A stretch of 64,000 bases of DNA from Paragordius varius (Eukaryota; Nematomorpha). The translations under genes and the position numbers were made by a program. The notes under the pieces are model-generated. The model was not told the DNA's origin and searched no databases. It saw only the letters and a program-made list of their open reading frames with translations. Shown in pieces: positions 53,061-64,000 of this stretch (position 1 is its first letter; the number at the start of each line of letters is the position of its first letter). The stretch spans positions 2,294,001 to 2,358,000 of the forward strand of contig OZ176059.1 of NCBI GenBank assembly GCA_964247055.1, read 5' to 3'.

Positions 53061-53250
53061 GTAAGTGTGAATTGTAAGATTTTCATTAAGTTTTGCTACA
53101 TAGAATTTATTCGTAAAGAGAAATATTATTGGCTTAAATTTTTCAGGTGGATAAAAAAAATGTATTTTATTCGTTTTATTTTTTCTATCAGCCAATATTT
53201 CTCTTTAAAGTAAATGCCATATGACAACATGTAATGAAAAACTACCAAGG

Positions 53251-53469
53251 TATACTGTGCATTTTAAGGTTGTCTTATTCTCATTATAATTAGAGTCAAT
53301 TAGTACACAGTAGTGTATGGAAAAAACAAAATGTTGAATAAACAATTTTTTCTATCTTACATTACATTGTTGATTTTATTTAACATTTTGATGTTTTTTC
53401 CATCCACTATTGTGTTACCAATTGACCAAATGTAATGTGAATAAGCCAGCCTTAAAATGTATACTGTAT
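53251..53469. mobile_element. family-H MITE downstream of PPP1R11
   Basis: TACTGTGCATTTTAAGGTTG...CACAGTAGTGTATGG and the inverted CATCCACTATTGTG...CTTAAAATGTATACTGTA, about 100 bp past the PPP1R11 stop. Confidence 0.6.
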
Positions 53470-53571
53470 TTACTCACATTGTGTGTGTATATATATGTAA
53501 CAAAAACATCAACAATAAAGTTTAAATTATTGGCTGGCTAGTGCAGCAAGCTAGATAGTTAGATCCAACAA

Positions 53572-55534
53572 TTATCTAGAATTTTCACCCATTATTTCTG
53601 CTGATGGCGCTGGTGTTTGATGTCGATTACTGGTATTATTCGTAGAGGGGGAGTTGTGATGAGTAGCATTTTTATTTTTATCATTATTGGTCATTTTCTC
53701 ATGGTGGCTATGATGGTGTAAATCAGTTTTAGGCGGTTGGTTAGGAGTGACATTTCTATTTTTATGATTTGCTGGTATAATTTCACCCTTTTTAGCTACG
53801 CGTATGCGGGTATGGGTTATAGCTGTGGGACCGGAATCAATGCCACCATGCGAAGCCAAATTTTTGCGATCAGATTCTAAAATGACAGGAAATTTGGCTT
53901 TCTTAATAAATAAAATTTAAAAATAGGTCACTACACATGTTTCCTTCTCACAATATAAAAAATATATATTTTTAACCAAACTCTGGGCTTTTCCATTCAT
54001 ATTCGTCAACATTTTTCCATTCAAGAGTTCAGTTCAAAAAGCGTTAATTTATATATACCATTTACAGTTCAAATTCACCCTTGAACAATTCAAATTCACC
54101 CTCGAACAATTCAAATTCACCCTTGAACAATTCAAATTCACCCTCGAACAATTCAAATTCACCCTAAAAATAAATTATGTGTTTTCGAACTAATATAACT
54201 CATTATTTATATAAAATATATCTTTATGGCATAATTTATTATTTTTTCAGTATTATTTTAATTAAAACAAAATTTTATTTTTTAAAAAATATATTAAAAT
54301 ATAGGTAATTTTTAATCTTAAAAAACATGTTATTTATTTGAGGGTGAATTTGAATTGTTCGAGGGTGAATTTGAATTGTTCAAGGGTGAATTTGAATTGT
54401 TCAAGGGTGAATTTGAATTGTTTAAGGGTGAATTTGAACTGTAAATGGTATACTCCTAAAAGAGCATATTTATTTGAATTTTAACAATAATAGCGTGAGA
54501 AATTGGCTATAATAGCAAAGCTTTGAGTTAGGTTCATGCACCCACTTTTAGTTATCTATTATATTTTCGCGTTTAGCCATAAAATAAAAATATATGATTT
54601 TTAGGATTTTTTAAGCGCACCAGGTGTTATTGCATATTATCCATCCATATTTTTTTAAAATTTATAAAGAAAAGTTTCGTCTTTAGTTTTAGCGCCACCT
54701 TTTAAATTTTAGCAGATTTATATTACAGCAAAAATTGACATAATCCACACACCAAAAACATAAGACAATTATTTTTTATAAAGACAACCATATTTTTTTA
54801 AACGTTGATTTTCATATTGATTAAAATTGTAAAATATAAAATTGATTGCGATACATATTTGGATTTATTTATGTTTTGTCTAATTTTAATTAATACATTA
54901 TATATAATTTAAATATTAAAAAAGGAATATTTAAGATTCATTTCATTACTTACAATGAAATAATTTAATTAAAAATGGGTTTTATTTTACATTTGTACCA
55001 ATAATAAATTATATATTTTGGCATTTTTATAATATCAATAATAGTTATTAGCATTACTATATTATAAGAATATAAAAATATTATATTTTAACAATAATAT
55101 ATCAAAGATTTTTCAGAAATTATTTAAATTTTTTATAAACAGCAACTTTTTACCTGTTTGATATTCATAGGCGTTTACGTTAGAATTTATATCATTCATT
55201 CCATGACATTTTTTGCATTCATTGTCATCGTCATTTTCGCTTGAACTTTCGGAGGATGCATTAGGATCTTCGGGTTTAACATATATGCAACAACCTAATG
55301 GTTATATATTATAGAATAGATGGTTACATTTTGATTTCTTTTTCCCCATGTTTTCATTGTCAACCGTTTTGCTATCCCAATTAACTTGTTTCCTGCATCG
55401 TGGCTTACGTAATTTAATTTTCACAGGAGGACTAATCTAATTTATAAAATTATATTTATTTTATATACAGGTTGCTGTTGTTCATGTTCTTGAATGGTTT
55501 GGGTAACAGTACCCGATACAATTGTGTTTTGCAT
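53572..55534 (-). CDS. PPP1R11: protein phosphatase 1 regulatory subunit 11 (inhibitor-3), four exons, 213 aa
   Basis: A small PP1-binding inhibitor, also reported as a ubiquitin ligase in mammals. Exons: 55534-55469, 55436-55328, 55294-55154, 53897-53572 (642 nt, 213 aa plus stop; human about 126). Matches: GTVTQTIQE in exon 1; KIKLRKPRCRKQVNWDSKTV, with QVNW as the PP1-docking motif (human KVEW); TVDNENMG; KCCCIYVKP (human KCCCIYEKP) across the exon 2/3 junction; then an acidic Ser/Glu/Asp run and a second Cys cluster, ECKKCHG. Introns 1 and 2 are only 32 and 33 nt, both GT-AG; intron 3 (1256 nt) contains a full family-A MITE. The C-terminal exon adds about 108 residues rich in Asn, His, Pro and Thr, far longer than in vertebrates. 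Confidence 0.92.
54058..54448. mobile_element. family-A MITE, best-preserved copy, in PPP1R11 intron 3
   Basis: Ends CCATTTACAGTTCAAATTC and GAACTGTAAATGG with TA on each side; four to five clean 21-bp units per arm (CAATTCAAATTCACCCTTGA) and an intact core. A good reference copy for the family. Confidence 0.85.
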
Positions 55535-56049
55535 AGATTTATAATACCATATGATGCTAATTTGTTAGCATAAGCCAATATTGATAAATGTAATTGGCTT
55601 GTCGTAAAAACGAAATTTGGTAATATAATTTTTAATAAGGTTAAATTCTATAATATTATAAATTTTATTTTTATGGGGATTAATGATAAAATAATTGCAC
55701 CAAAAAATTCCACATTATAGTGGTTTTGGTTTTCGGTTTATTAACCATTTATAAATTTTAATCACATTTCTTTGGTAAATGATTTATACGAAAGATTTTT
55801 TATATTTAATGTACATTACACTGACCACATCTTGTTGAAATGTATATATTTTGATGAGAAAATGCTCATATTCTCATAGTTTTTCTTAAAATTCAAATTG
55901 CAGCCAAATATATCTTGACGAAAGAATATATTTCTATAAATATTTCTAGCTGATGTAGCCTTTGATTTTGGGCCTACGAGTCATTTTTCTCTTTTATGGC
56001 AATTTCTCTAAATCAAAAAATCACCTGGGTGAAAGCAAATCAATCCACA

Positions 56050-59000
56050 TAACATTTTATTAAATTATTTTGGATGCCGGTTTAGGCTTTCTACCCTAAA
56101 GTTTTATATATTTTCTCCTCTATTATATAAAAAAGTTTATATTTGCTTCATTTTTCTAACTTCTAGAGTCCAAACTTTGGGTATCTCCAAAATCCAATTG
56201 AATCGGACAGCTTATAATAGAATCAATAAATATCGTTTGCTATGAACCTGATATCATTATAATTATATTTATATTTTCTGTTACATTAGCGATTTTAAAA
56301 ATTAAATAAAAAATGGTGAGGAAGAGTTGAAATTTTTTTTACATTTTTAGGTTGTATAAAAAATTTTATCATGCACTAAAAGGTTAATGGAATCATTTTT
56401 ATATATTTTGCCCTATAATTAAATTATTGACACTTATATTGGGATATAAAACTAGATCCAAACGGTAATTTGTGTACACAATATCTAGAATTAAAAAGCA
56501 CAATATTTTAAATTTTTGAATGTGAAATCCTCAAGTCATAAATTTTTTCCCCTTTATGGGCTAATTTTCTTGTAGTTAACGCAAAACATAGATTTGCAAT
56601 AAATATTTTTAATATATTTGACTCAAAAAGGCATTTTTGAAAAAATCAATACTTGGTTAAAGTATCTATTTTGAAAAATATTTAATATCACTTTTTCTAT
56701 ATAAATCATTGGCGCTAAACATATCATTCACTCAAATATATCTTTAAAGCGTCATTACCTTTTCAAATCTGTCCTCGTTTACCTTTGGGTATTTTTATAT
56801 CCAGAGCTCATTTCGTAATTAAACTACAGTTTTGAAAGTTATTTAAAATTTAATTATCGAACATTGTTCACATGTTCTAAATAAAACCGATCTTACAATT
56901 TTTATTCTAGAGTCTAAAATTGGGATAGCTCCAAATCACGATTGAAACGAACAGTTGATAATTAATAAATATTAAGCTGCTAGTAAAATGTAGCCTGAAA
57001 GCTTCTTAAAGTTTATTATTTTTCTAACCATAAATTCATTTATTTTTCTGTTGCATTAGTCATTTAAAAAAATAAGGTAAAAATGGCTGCTTAAAGGTTT
57101 GATATGAGGAAGCTCTTTTTAAAATTACCTTATTTAAAAACTTATTTTATATGCGCTTAAAAGGCCGATAAAAGTATATTTATAAATTTGGCTTAAAATC
57201 ATTAATACTTTTGATTGACTTTTATAAGTAGTTTATGATATATTTTAGGGATATTTTTTGGAAAGAAGCTTTTAGTTTTATAAAAAAAGAGTTTTGACAA
57301 ACAAAAAATTTACTAAAATTTTGCCATTTTCTAATATGGAGCATTTGCTACAAAAGTTTAATCTTTCTTATATAACTCGTGCGAAAAATTAAAAGCGCCA
57401 TGGAATTCCTGATACATTTTTCTATGGGAGTAAATATATTTCAGCGTGATATTTTTGTGTTCACTGTGTTATGGTGCATGATGGAAACGGTTAAAACGCT
57501 TTAAGATACTATAAAACACTTTTTTTATGTAATTTGATGCCGCACATTTCTATTGCTTCAGAATTATTTTTCAAATGATCGTTGGCTTACAAATTTTGGT
57601 GTTTATAAAAAAAATACTTTTACATTAAAAAATTTAATTATAATTAGGAGGTGGTAGAAATATTAGCATTATCGAATTATATAGAAATGGTGTTTTTATT
57701 ATATTTTAAAGCGTTTTTTTACCGTTTCCATTGCTAAACTAGTATAAAGTACGCTTCAAAAAATTTTGAAAAAAAGCGATTTTTTAAAAAATTATTTTCA
57801 GATATCAAAAAGGATATATTTTTGATTTTTCGGAATATCCCGAAATTTTTGCGTTTTATTTATGACAGCCTATTTTAGAGCAAAATTTTGGACTATTAAT
57901 CCCTTTTCTAAAAATTAAATTTTTTAAATTGATATGTAGAAGTTTTTATATATTTTAATTATATTTTGTGAATGAAGCATTTAGCTTTCACCAAAAAAGT
58001 TTTATTTTTAAAAATGTGTGTAAATTTTGTCATTCACAAAAAATTAAATAACTTTCATATATTACAAGGGCTAAATCTAAAAGCACCCAATCCTGATACA
58101 TTTTCCTATCATAATATATTATATTTCATTGGGAGATTTTATGGAGAATGTGTAAAAGACGAAATTCTAGAATTATGCGGGTTGCTGTAGAGCGATCATC
58201 TCAGTATTCTCAAGTCTTTGGCTAGTAAAACTTTAAATTTATTTCATATGAAAGCAGCTTGGAGCAAACCGAATCAAAGAGTCAACGGTCAGGCTCTTTA
58301 GCCAGGTATAAACCATCATATCAAAGTATGGTTTATCATTTAAATTGATGAAGCTAACATTAAAAGCATTCCTACCTACAACTTTTAATGCAGAGATATA
58401 GGAACGTATGCACTTGATTATTCTTTATTAATTGGTGGCAATTGATATATTTTCAGATAGGTTGTAGCTTGCAATTTTGCCCCCGGTGTATAAATCCGTC
58501 CTCTCCGTGAAACGTCTTACATTTTATAGAAATAATCAAATTTAAACCGCACTTATAAATGGGTTATTCATATTTAAAAAATAACTTTTAATTACCTATT
58601 TTTTTTAAATTAAATAAAACAATTTTAAAATCCGGCACCCCTTCGACTATGGCGCCCGGTGCATCAGCCCCTCTTCCCATCTCTTTAGCTACACCTCTAA
58701 TGGTTTGAGGGCTGATAAGATATGTTTATACCAAACATATTGCATTGATTAGACATTGGTGTGTGAAGTACGCGTTTCGCGAACAGTTATAGTTCCTAAT
58801 AATGCCCTGATATTTTTCGTCAAAGATTTGGAAAATACCTTACCACGGGAAAATCATGTCAACCAGAGCTCCCCATCTGCTGATTAAAGAGATGGTGGAG
58901 TACGTATTTAACCCGTCAAATTTGTTCTCAAGAAATATCACCCGTTTTGATCCGTAAAAGGATTAATATTGTTGCAAATGGAGAATTTACCCAACCAAAT

Positions 59001-62000
59001 TTATAATCGGGCGAAAATGTTTTCATCAAGAATAAAATCCATCCGGGGTGGAAAAACGTTCGCTCATGGAAAGAACGGGATTACTTTCGCACAAGGATAA
59101 TAATCGAACACTACCTACGTAAACACGCTGATTGATTACCGCCAACCGGTATTTCAAAGGATAACAATAGGAATCTGACAACGGTAAGCCAGACAGAGGA
59201 GTATATGATTAAGACCAGAAATCTTTATGGACAAGAATAAAAAGAACTTCAATAACACTGATCAACAAGGTTTTGCACCACCCCATTATTTTTGCATTTT
59301 CTGATACCTAATGGCATGGAAAGGCCAAAACAAAAAAGAAAATTGAGGCCACCAATAGGACTTTTCCAAAATTTAATTTTTAAATTTGTATTTAATTCAA
59401 AAATAACAATCATTCCTCGTGTACATATGTTTAAATATTCAAACAAGCAAGTCGATACAAGTAATTTTTCATGCATGGATAACAAATTCTAGGCATTGAA
59501 TAAGATACTAAACAAGCTAACCAAAGTATTAAAAATCTAAAAGGGGCTTATGTATAGTGTGATAGATCCGGGCGGCTGCACAAGTTCTGCATATCCACCA
59601 AGCGATCCAATTATGCCAGATATGGGAAAGATAACAATAAGTAATCGTAAAGTCCGATAAGAGAGACTTGCAAGCAAAATCCAGGCAAATTGACATGTTA
59701 AATTAACCAATTTACAGAATAAAGTTAGATAAATACAATTAAATTGAATATAAATTAGGTAAATACAAATGGTCCAACCCCATAACAGTAAATTCTACTA
59801 AAAGTGGCTAAACAACATCCATCTGAAATTCAAAATACAAAACAACCAATAATTTTAAAAAAATAAGGTGTATCCACTAGGTATAAATAAAGAATTTTTT
59901 ATAAGAACCAACTCAAGAGAAAAAGTCTAATAAGTACTCGAAAGAACGAAAACTAACAAATAAATATAGCCTATCTGAAAGCCGAAGGTTTAAACCATAG
60001 AATCCCTTTTTTAGTATTTTTTTAAAAATTTTTTATACGTATTAAAAATTCACTTGAAAGAAAAGGACTAAAATTTGACGTTTAAGTCCGTACTATTTTT
60101 TTCTCTCTGATATTTAAATGACATATTTATATCAAAAGATAGAGTTTAAAACGCTTTATTAAATGATATTAAGTTTATAATATAATAACATTTTATTATA
60201 AAGTTATATTTAATTTTCTCTCGATTTTATCTTGTTTTTGAAAAATTGAAAAACCTATAATATTTCAAAATTCTGATTGGCGGGATCAAATTTTTTTTCA
60301 AATTCGGTTTTAAAACACTGAAATTAGTCATAATTTAAAAAGTTTGAGTGGTGGTGCTTAAAAATGTCCAAATTTGTCGACTAGTATGTAAGCAAGTCAA
60401 AAAAGCTAACTGATACCAGAAAGAAGATATCCACTAATTACAGCAGAAAAGTGGATTATATCGGATTGAGATAAAGAATTATGTTGAACATAAAGTGATT
60501 AAACTTACAATGCATTACAAATTATCCAATTAGCCTTAGTTGGAACACATTTTAATATACTATATATATTATTGCAAACCTTGTTTTGTATTGAATCTTG
60601 AAAATGCGCGTCTCATTTGCCTTATTTTATATTTGTTAATATCATTGTGATCACATTTAAGGTATGAACTCAAATTTAAATTGTAAATCTTTTTGAGATT
60701 TAACGCTTAATTTAATTATATCATCATTTTAACAGGTAATCCGATTAATATTATCACCCAATAATTTTTAATATCGTGATGTCTGTATTGTACTAAAATA
60801 AACACAAATTTTAACCCCAATTAATTCTATAGCTAATATTCTTAATTGATCTAAATTTATTATCTGTAACTGCGAATCATCCGGTTAGACATATAAACAA
60901 TTAATCATTAGGCAAGATAATGAGCCTTATTTATTTAAAAACGTCGTTATTATATAATTTTTAGCAAAATTAAAAAATGTTGTTGATATGACTTGTCTTT
61001 TTAAATATTTTTTTAAATTAATCAAAAACATATCAAATATCTTTATTAATATATATATATATTTGCTTAATATCACCTAAAATTTATGGCATTGTTATTA
61101 TAACTTAATATTGCATGCAGAAAGATAGATTAATATATGGATATATTATATATTTAAAAATTCATACTTTTTTCTTACCTTATCTAGAGTTTTATTGTAC
61201 CAAATATATAGAATAAGCAACAAGGTAGGTATCTTATAAATAAGTTGTCTGTCAAACGAAAACAAAATAAAAATATGTATGTATGTACAAAAATATTTTA
61301 TATCATATTAAAAATTGGCCTCAGGTATCAAACAATTTAACAAAATTTTGTAGTGTTTATTAGATTAAAATGTGAAAATTTGCGTAGGTAAAAAGCAATA
61401 TTTTTGGATAAATTATAATTATTATTATAATGTCATTTTATGGGCATGTATAAATTTTGTTGTTGTTTTTTTTCATAAATTTATTTTACCTTTTAAATGA
61501 AAATCCAAATAAATATTACATTTTGGTAATATGTAATATATTATTTATGACCCTTAAACCCTATTTATAAATAAATAGATATTTTATGCTTTTTTTAAGC
61601 GCTAATATGTCTGCCTATTCTCTCTATTACTTTTGCAATAAATTAATGTTTTATACCAATATACTAACCATATCCATTAGATTTTATATTTTTTATAAAT
61701 TATGATATTAAAAACGGTTTCATATATAGATGTGTTTAGAGAGGTATTTGTTTGTATACTAAGTTGGATTTTTTGATAGAGTCCATTGTGGTTGTAAGGT
61801 TAGGGGAGAGAAAAATTTGAGTTTTACCTTATGGATGATATAATTGCAGAAAATCGAAACCAGCTAAGGCTAAATATTATAACTTAATAATGGTTGACGG
61901 TTACAATTAATCAGACTATTATACATAAAATTCTAAATCATGCACAACTTTTGTAAAACTTTGGTTTTTTTTCTTTGATATATAAAATAAGGCTGAATCT

Positions 62001-64000
62001 TTAAAACGCTTTCATAATAATTTTTATAAAGACATAGAATATACCTTAAATGTTTTGGTCTTATTGTGTGGCATTTTATATTTATAAAATATAATTAGGC
62101 GTTTGCAAACTATGATTAATGCATATTTCTTTTATGGATCTGACTGTATAATATTACATAATTTTATAGCACAGTATCCATTCTATATTTCGCCAGAGAA
62201 GCAGAACAATACCTATAAATTTGATAAGTTGCAATATATATTGACAGTACATTTGAGTCAAAATGTGGTTTTTTTTAGTTTAAAAAAGGCCCAGCCTTTA
62301 AATCCCAGTATAATTGGGGGTTTCACATATATAAGAAAATTTAAAAAAAAAAGTAACCCATTTTAAACTGCTATTTAGGAAAGCCTCGTTTTTGAATCAA
62401 AATAACTTGTAAAGTTAATGTACACAATTAATATGCCTTCATTCCATTATTTACAGTAGGCACTTTATTGTAGTCCAATTGGTGATGCAGCAGCGTATGA
62501 TACAAAAAAATTTGTCCATAATTAAATAAACAATTTTAACGTTGTAAAATGAGGAAAATGTTTAATTTCGCACACTTGTTGTTTTTATCCATACGATACT
62601 GTAATGCCTATTGTCCGAAAATAATTTCAAGTGGCAAACACTAAAGTGGGTACAATATAAATTAAAGCGTCCTAAAAATATATAAAATCGAAAAAAATTA
62701 AATTTAATCAAAATATATATGGAGTTAAAGCATCATATTTTGTTCATGAGCCTTTTTACAGGTAATTGCCTGTTTTACACCTTAGAGATGAAATAATATA
62801 TGATTATATTTAAATATGAATTCTAAACAAATTTTTATATGATATAAAGCTTATATTTACCAAATAAATTTTTGTAAGATAAAACTTTTAAACAAGGTCA
62901 AATTTTTTAATAACAAATATGGTTTCATAAGGTTGGGTCTAAACCGCAATAAATCAACTATCAACAATGACTGTAGTCGTTTAAAAAATATGCAATTTCC
63001 ACCTAAACCCATTACGATTGTGTATCAACTGATGGTTGGAACAATGAATGAATGAAATATAAGCTAGGGAGTTAATATATTTTTACTCTTAAAAAACCAG
63101 AAAAATTTAATCGTAGATGTCCAGATATAATTCATACGACCGCAGAAAGTTTTAGAGATACCGTTAAATATACGGATTCCTTTTTTGGAAGTTTTGGGGT
63201 TTATAAGTTTTTTAATATATATATATATATATATATATTATGGTTATCACTCAAAACTTAGCTATAAACTTAGTTCAAAACTCGGGTAAATGAAGTAGTG
63301 TTAATAATAAGGCAAACAGACCAATACATTGTTGAAATGGATTATAACGTCAAATTAAATTATTTAAAATCGTGCAATTGAAAAAATCAAATTTTTGCAA
63401 ACTTTTTGGAGTGTATTTTTTGTATATTAGAGCATTATTTGTTACAAAAATTTCACACTACTGATGCGCAAAAGATATTAACTGTTAAATATTCCATGTT
63501 ATTAAGTGATCGGTGAATTATATGCAATTTTTCTAAATGTATATCAAAAACGTAAAATATTTCTGCCGTAAACCCCTAACAAAATTTAAAAACTGTCAAA
63601 ACAATTTAGCAAAACCGCTTAGCCTATAATTTAAATTTAAAAAAATACGCGAAAACATCAAATAAACCTAAACGAGTCGTATATTAATGTGATCTATAAA
63701 TTTTGTCCAAGCTTTCTCAATTCATAACATGTGAAAATAATCCAAATTCAACAACGTTTAAAAATCAATTCAAACTTTAACAGGTGTTTTACGTAACTTT
63801 GAAACATATTATATTTTGGGTTGGTAAAGTATGACAAATCAACCTAAATTATCCTAAATACCTATACTCTGTCATTGTGTTTATTAAATTTAATGTGGCT
63901 TCCTTAACTTTTTGATGGGGGCTGTGCTTTTTTTCAAGATAATCATTTCACAAAATTGTGTATTTATCTCCATCAGGAATATAGAAATCAAATTAACTAC
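56050..64000. other. no confident genes; decayed repeats
   Basis: Contains family-E fragments (57.4, 58.1 kb), two copies of a motif TCTAGAGTC(C/T)AAA...TGGG-TA near 56165 and 56911, and a moderately GC-rich decayed stretch at 58.3-59.7 kb that looks like an old mobile element of undetermined type. 59.7-64 kb is plain A+T-rich DNA with a TA run at 63216 and a family-H relative at 62455. I see no exon with homology. Confidence 0.4.

Noticed and set aside
62103-62366. 87-residue open frame on the plus strand
   Set aside because: No start context, composition or similarity supporting a gene; long A+T-rich frames of this size occur by chance here.

Overview
Eukaryotic, almost certainly metazoan, DNA that is extremely A+T-rich, gene-poor and crowded with small inverted-repeat transposons. 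The evidence is a split gene for a Vav-type Rho guanine-nucleotide exchange factor (an animal/holozoan family), plus triosephosphate isomerase (TPI), Arp2/3 complex subunit 5 (ARPC5) and protein phosphatase 1 inhibitor-3 (PPP1R11). All of them are cut by introns and use the standard code. I cannot name the species. The mix of 32-35 nt introns, kilobase introns stuffed with MITEs, and at least two introns lacking GT-AG ends fits a fast-evolving or parasitic animal lineage.

Layout. 4.08-23.4 kb, minus strand: Vav-like gene, 17 exons assembled by eye. All junction phases agree, giving 653 codons plus a stop from the end of the CH domain to a short tail after the C1 zinc finger; the N-terminal CH exons are not located and no SH3-SH2-SH3 cassette is seen. 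30.0 kb, plus: a single-exon secreted protein with TATA box and AATAAA. 36.0-37.0 kb, plus: a two-exon small secreted protein whose intron is filled by a TTAA-flanked MITE. 41.6-47.2 kb, minus: TPI, four exons, 249 aa. 47.6-49.0 kb, plus: ARPC5, four exons, about 171 aa, divergent from TPI across a 451-bp gap. 53.6-55.5 kb, minus: PPP1R11, four exons, 213 aa. The remainder (1-4, 22-30, 31-36, 37-41.5, 49-53 and 56-64 kb) is mostly repeats and decayed DNA.

Mobile DNA. At least ten families: three related TA-flanked families with CCATTT...AAATGG ends carrying subterminal arrays of 21-bp units (A, B, D); TA-flanked palindromes with CAGT-type ends (E, F, G, H); a TTAA-flanked family (P); hAT-like miniature elements; a Helitron-like element; a long-TIR element with a decayed coding core; and a tRNA-derived SINE with perfect 19-bp target duplications. 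Several lie one inside another, and many lie inside host introns within 10-50 nt of splice sites.

Most interesting point: intron 1 of ARPC5 and intron 3 of TPI cannot be GT-AG. In both, the exon ends in AG followed by ATAA, and the next exon is preceded by TATAC, so the intron is AT-AC (or AG-AT, because the boundaries can slide). Neither has the U12 donor ATATCC. They sit beside ordinary GT-AG introns in the same genes, which suggests a second, non-canonical intron class in this genome, possibly tied to MITE insertion.
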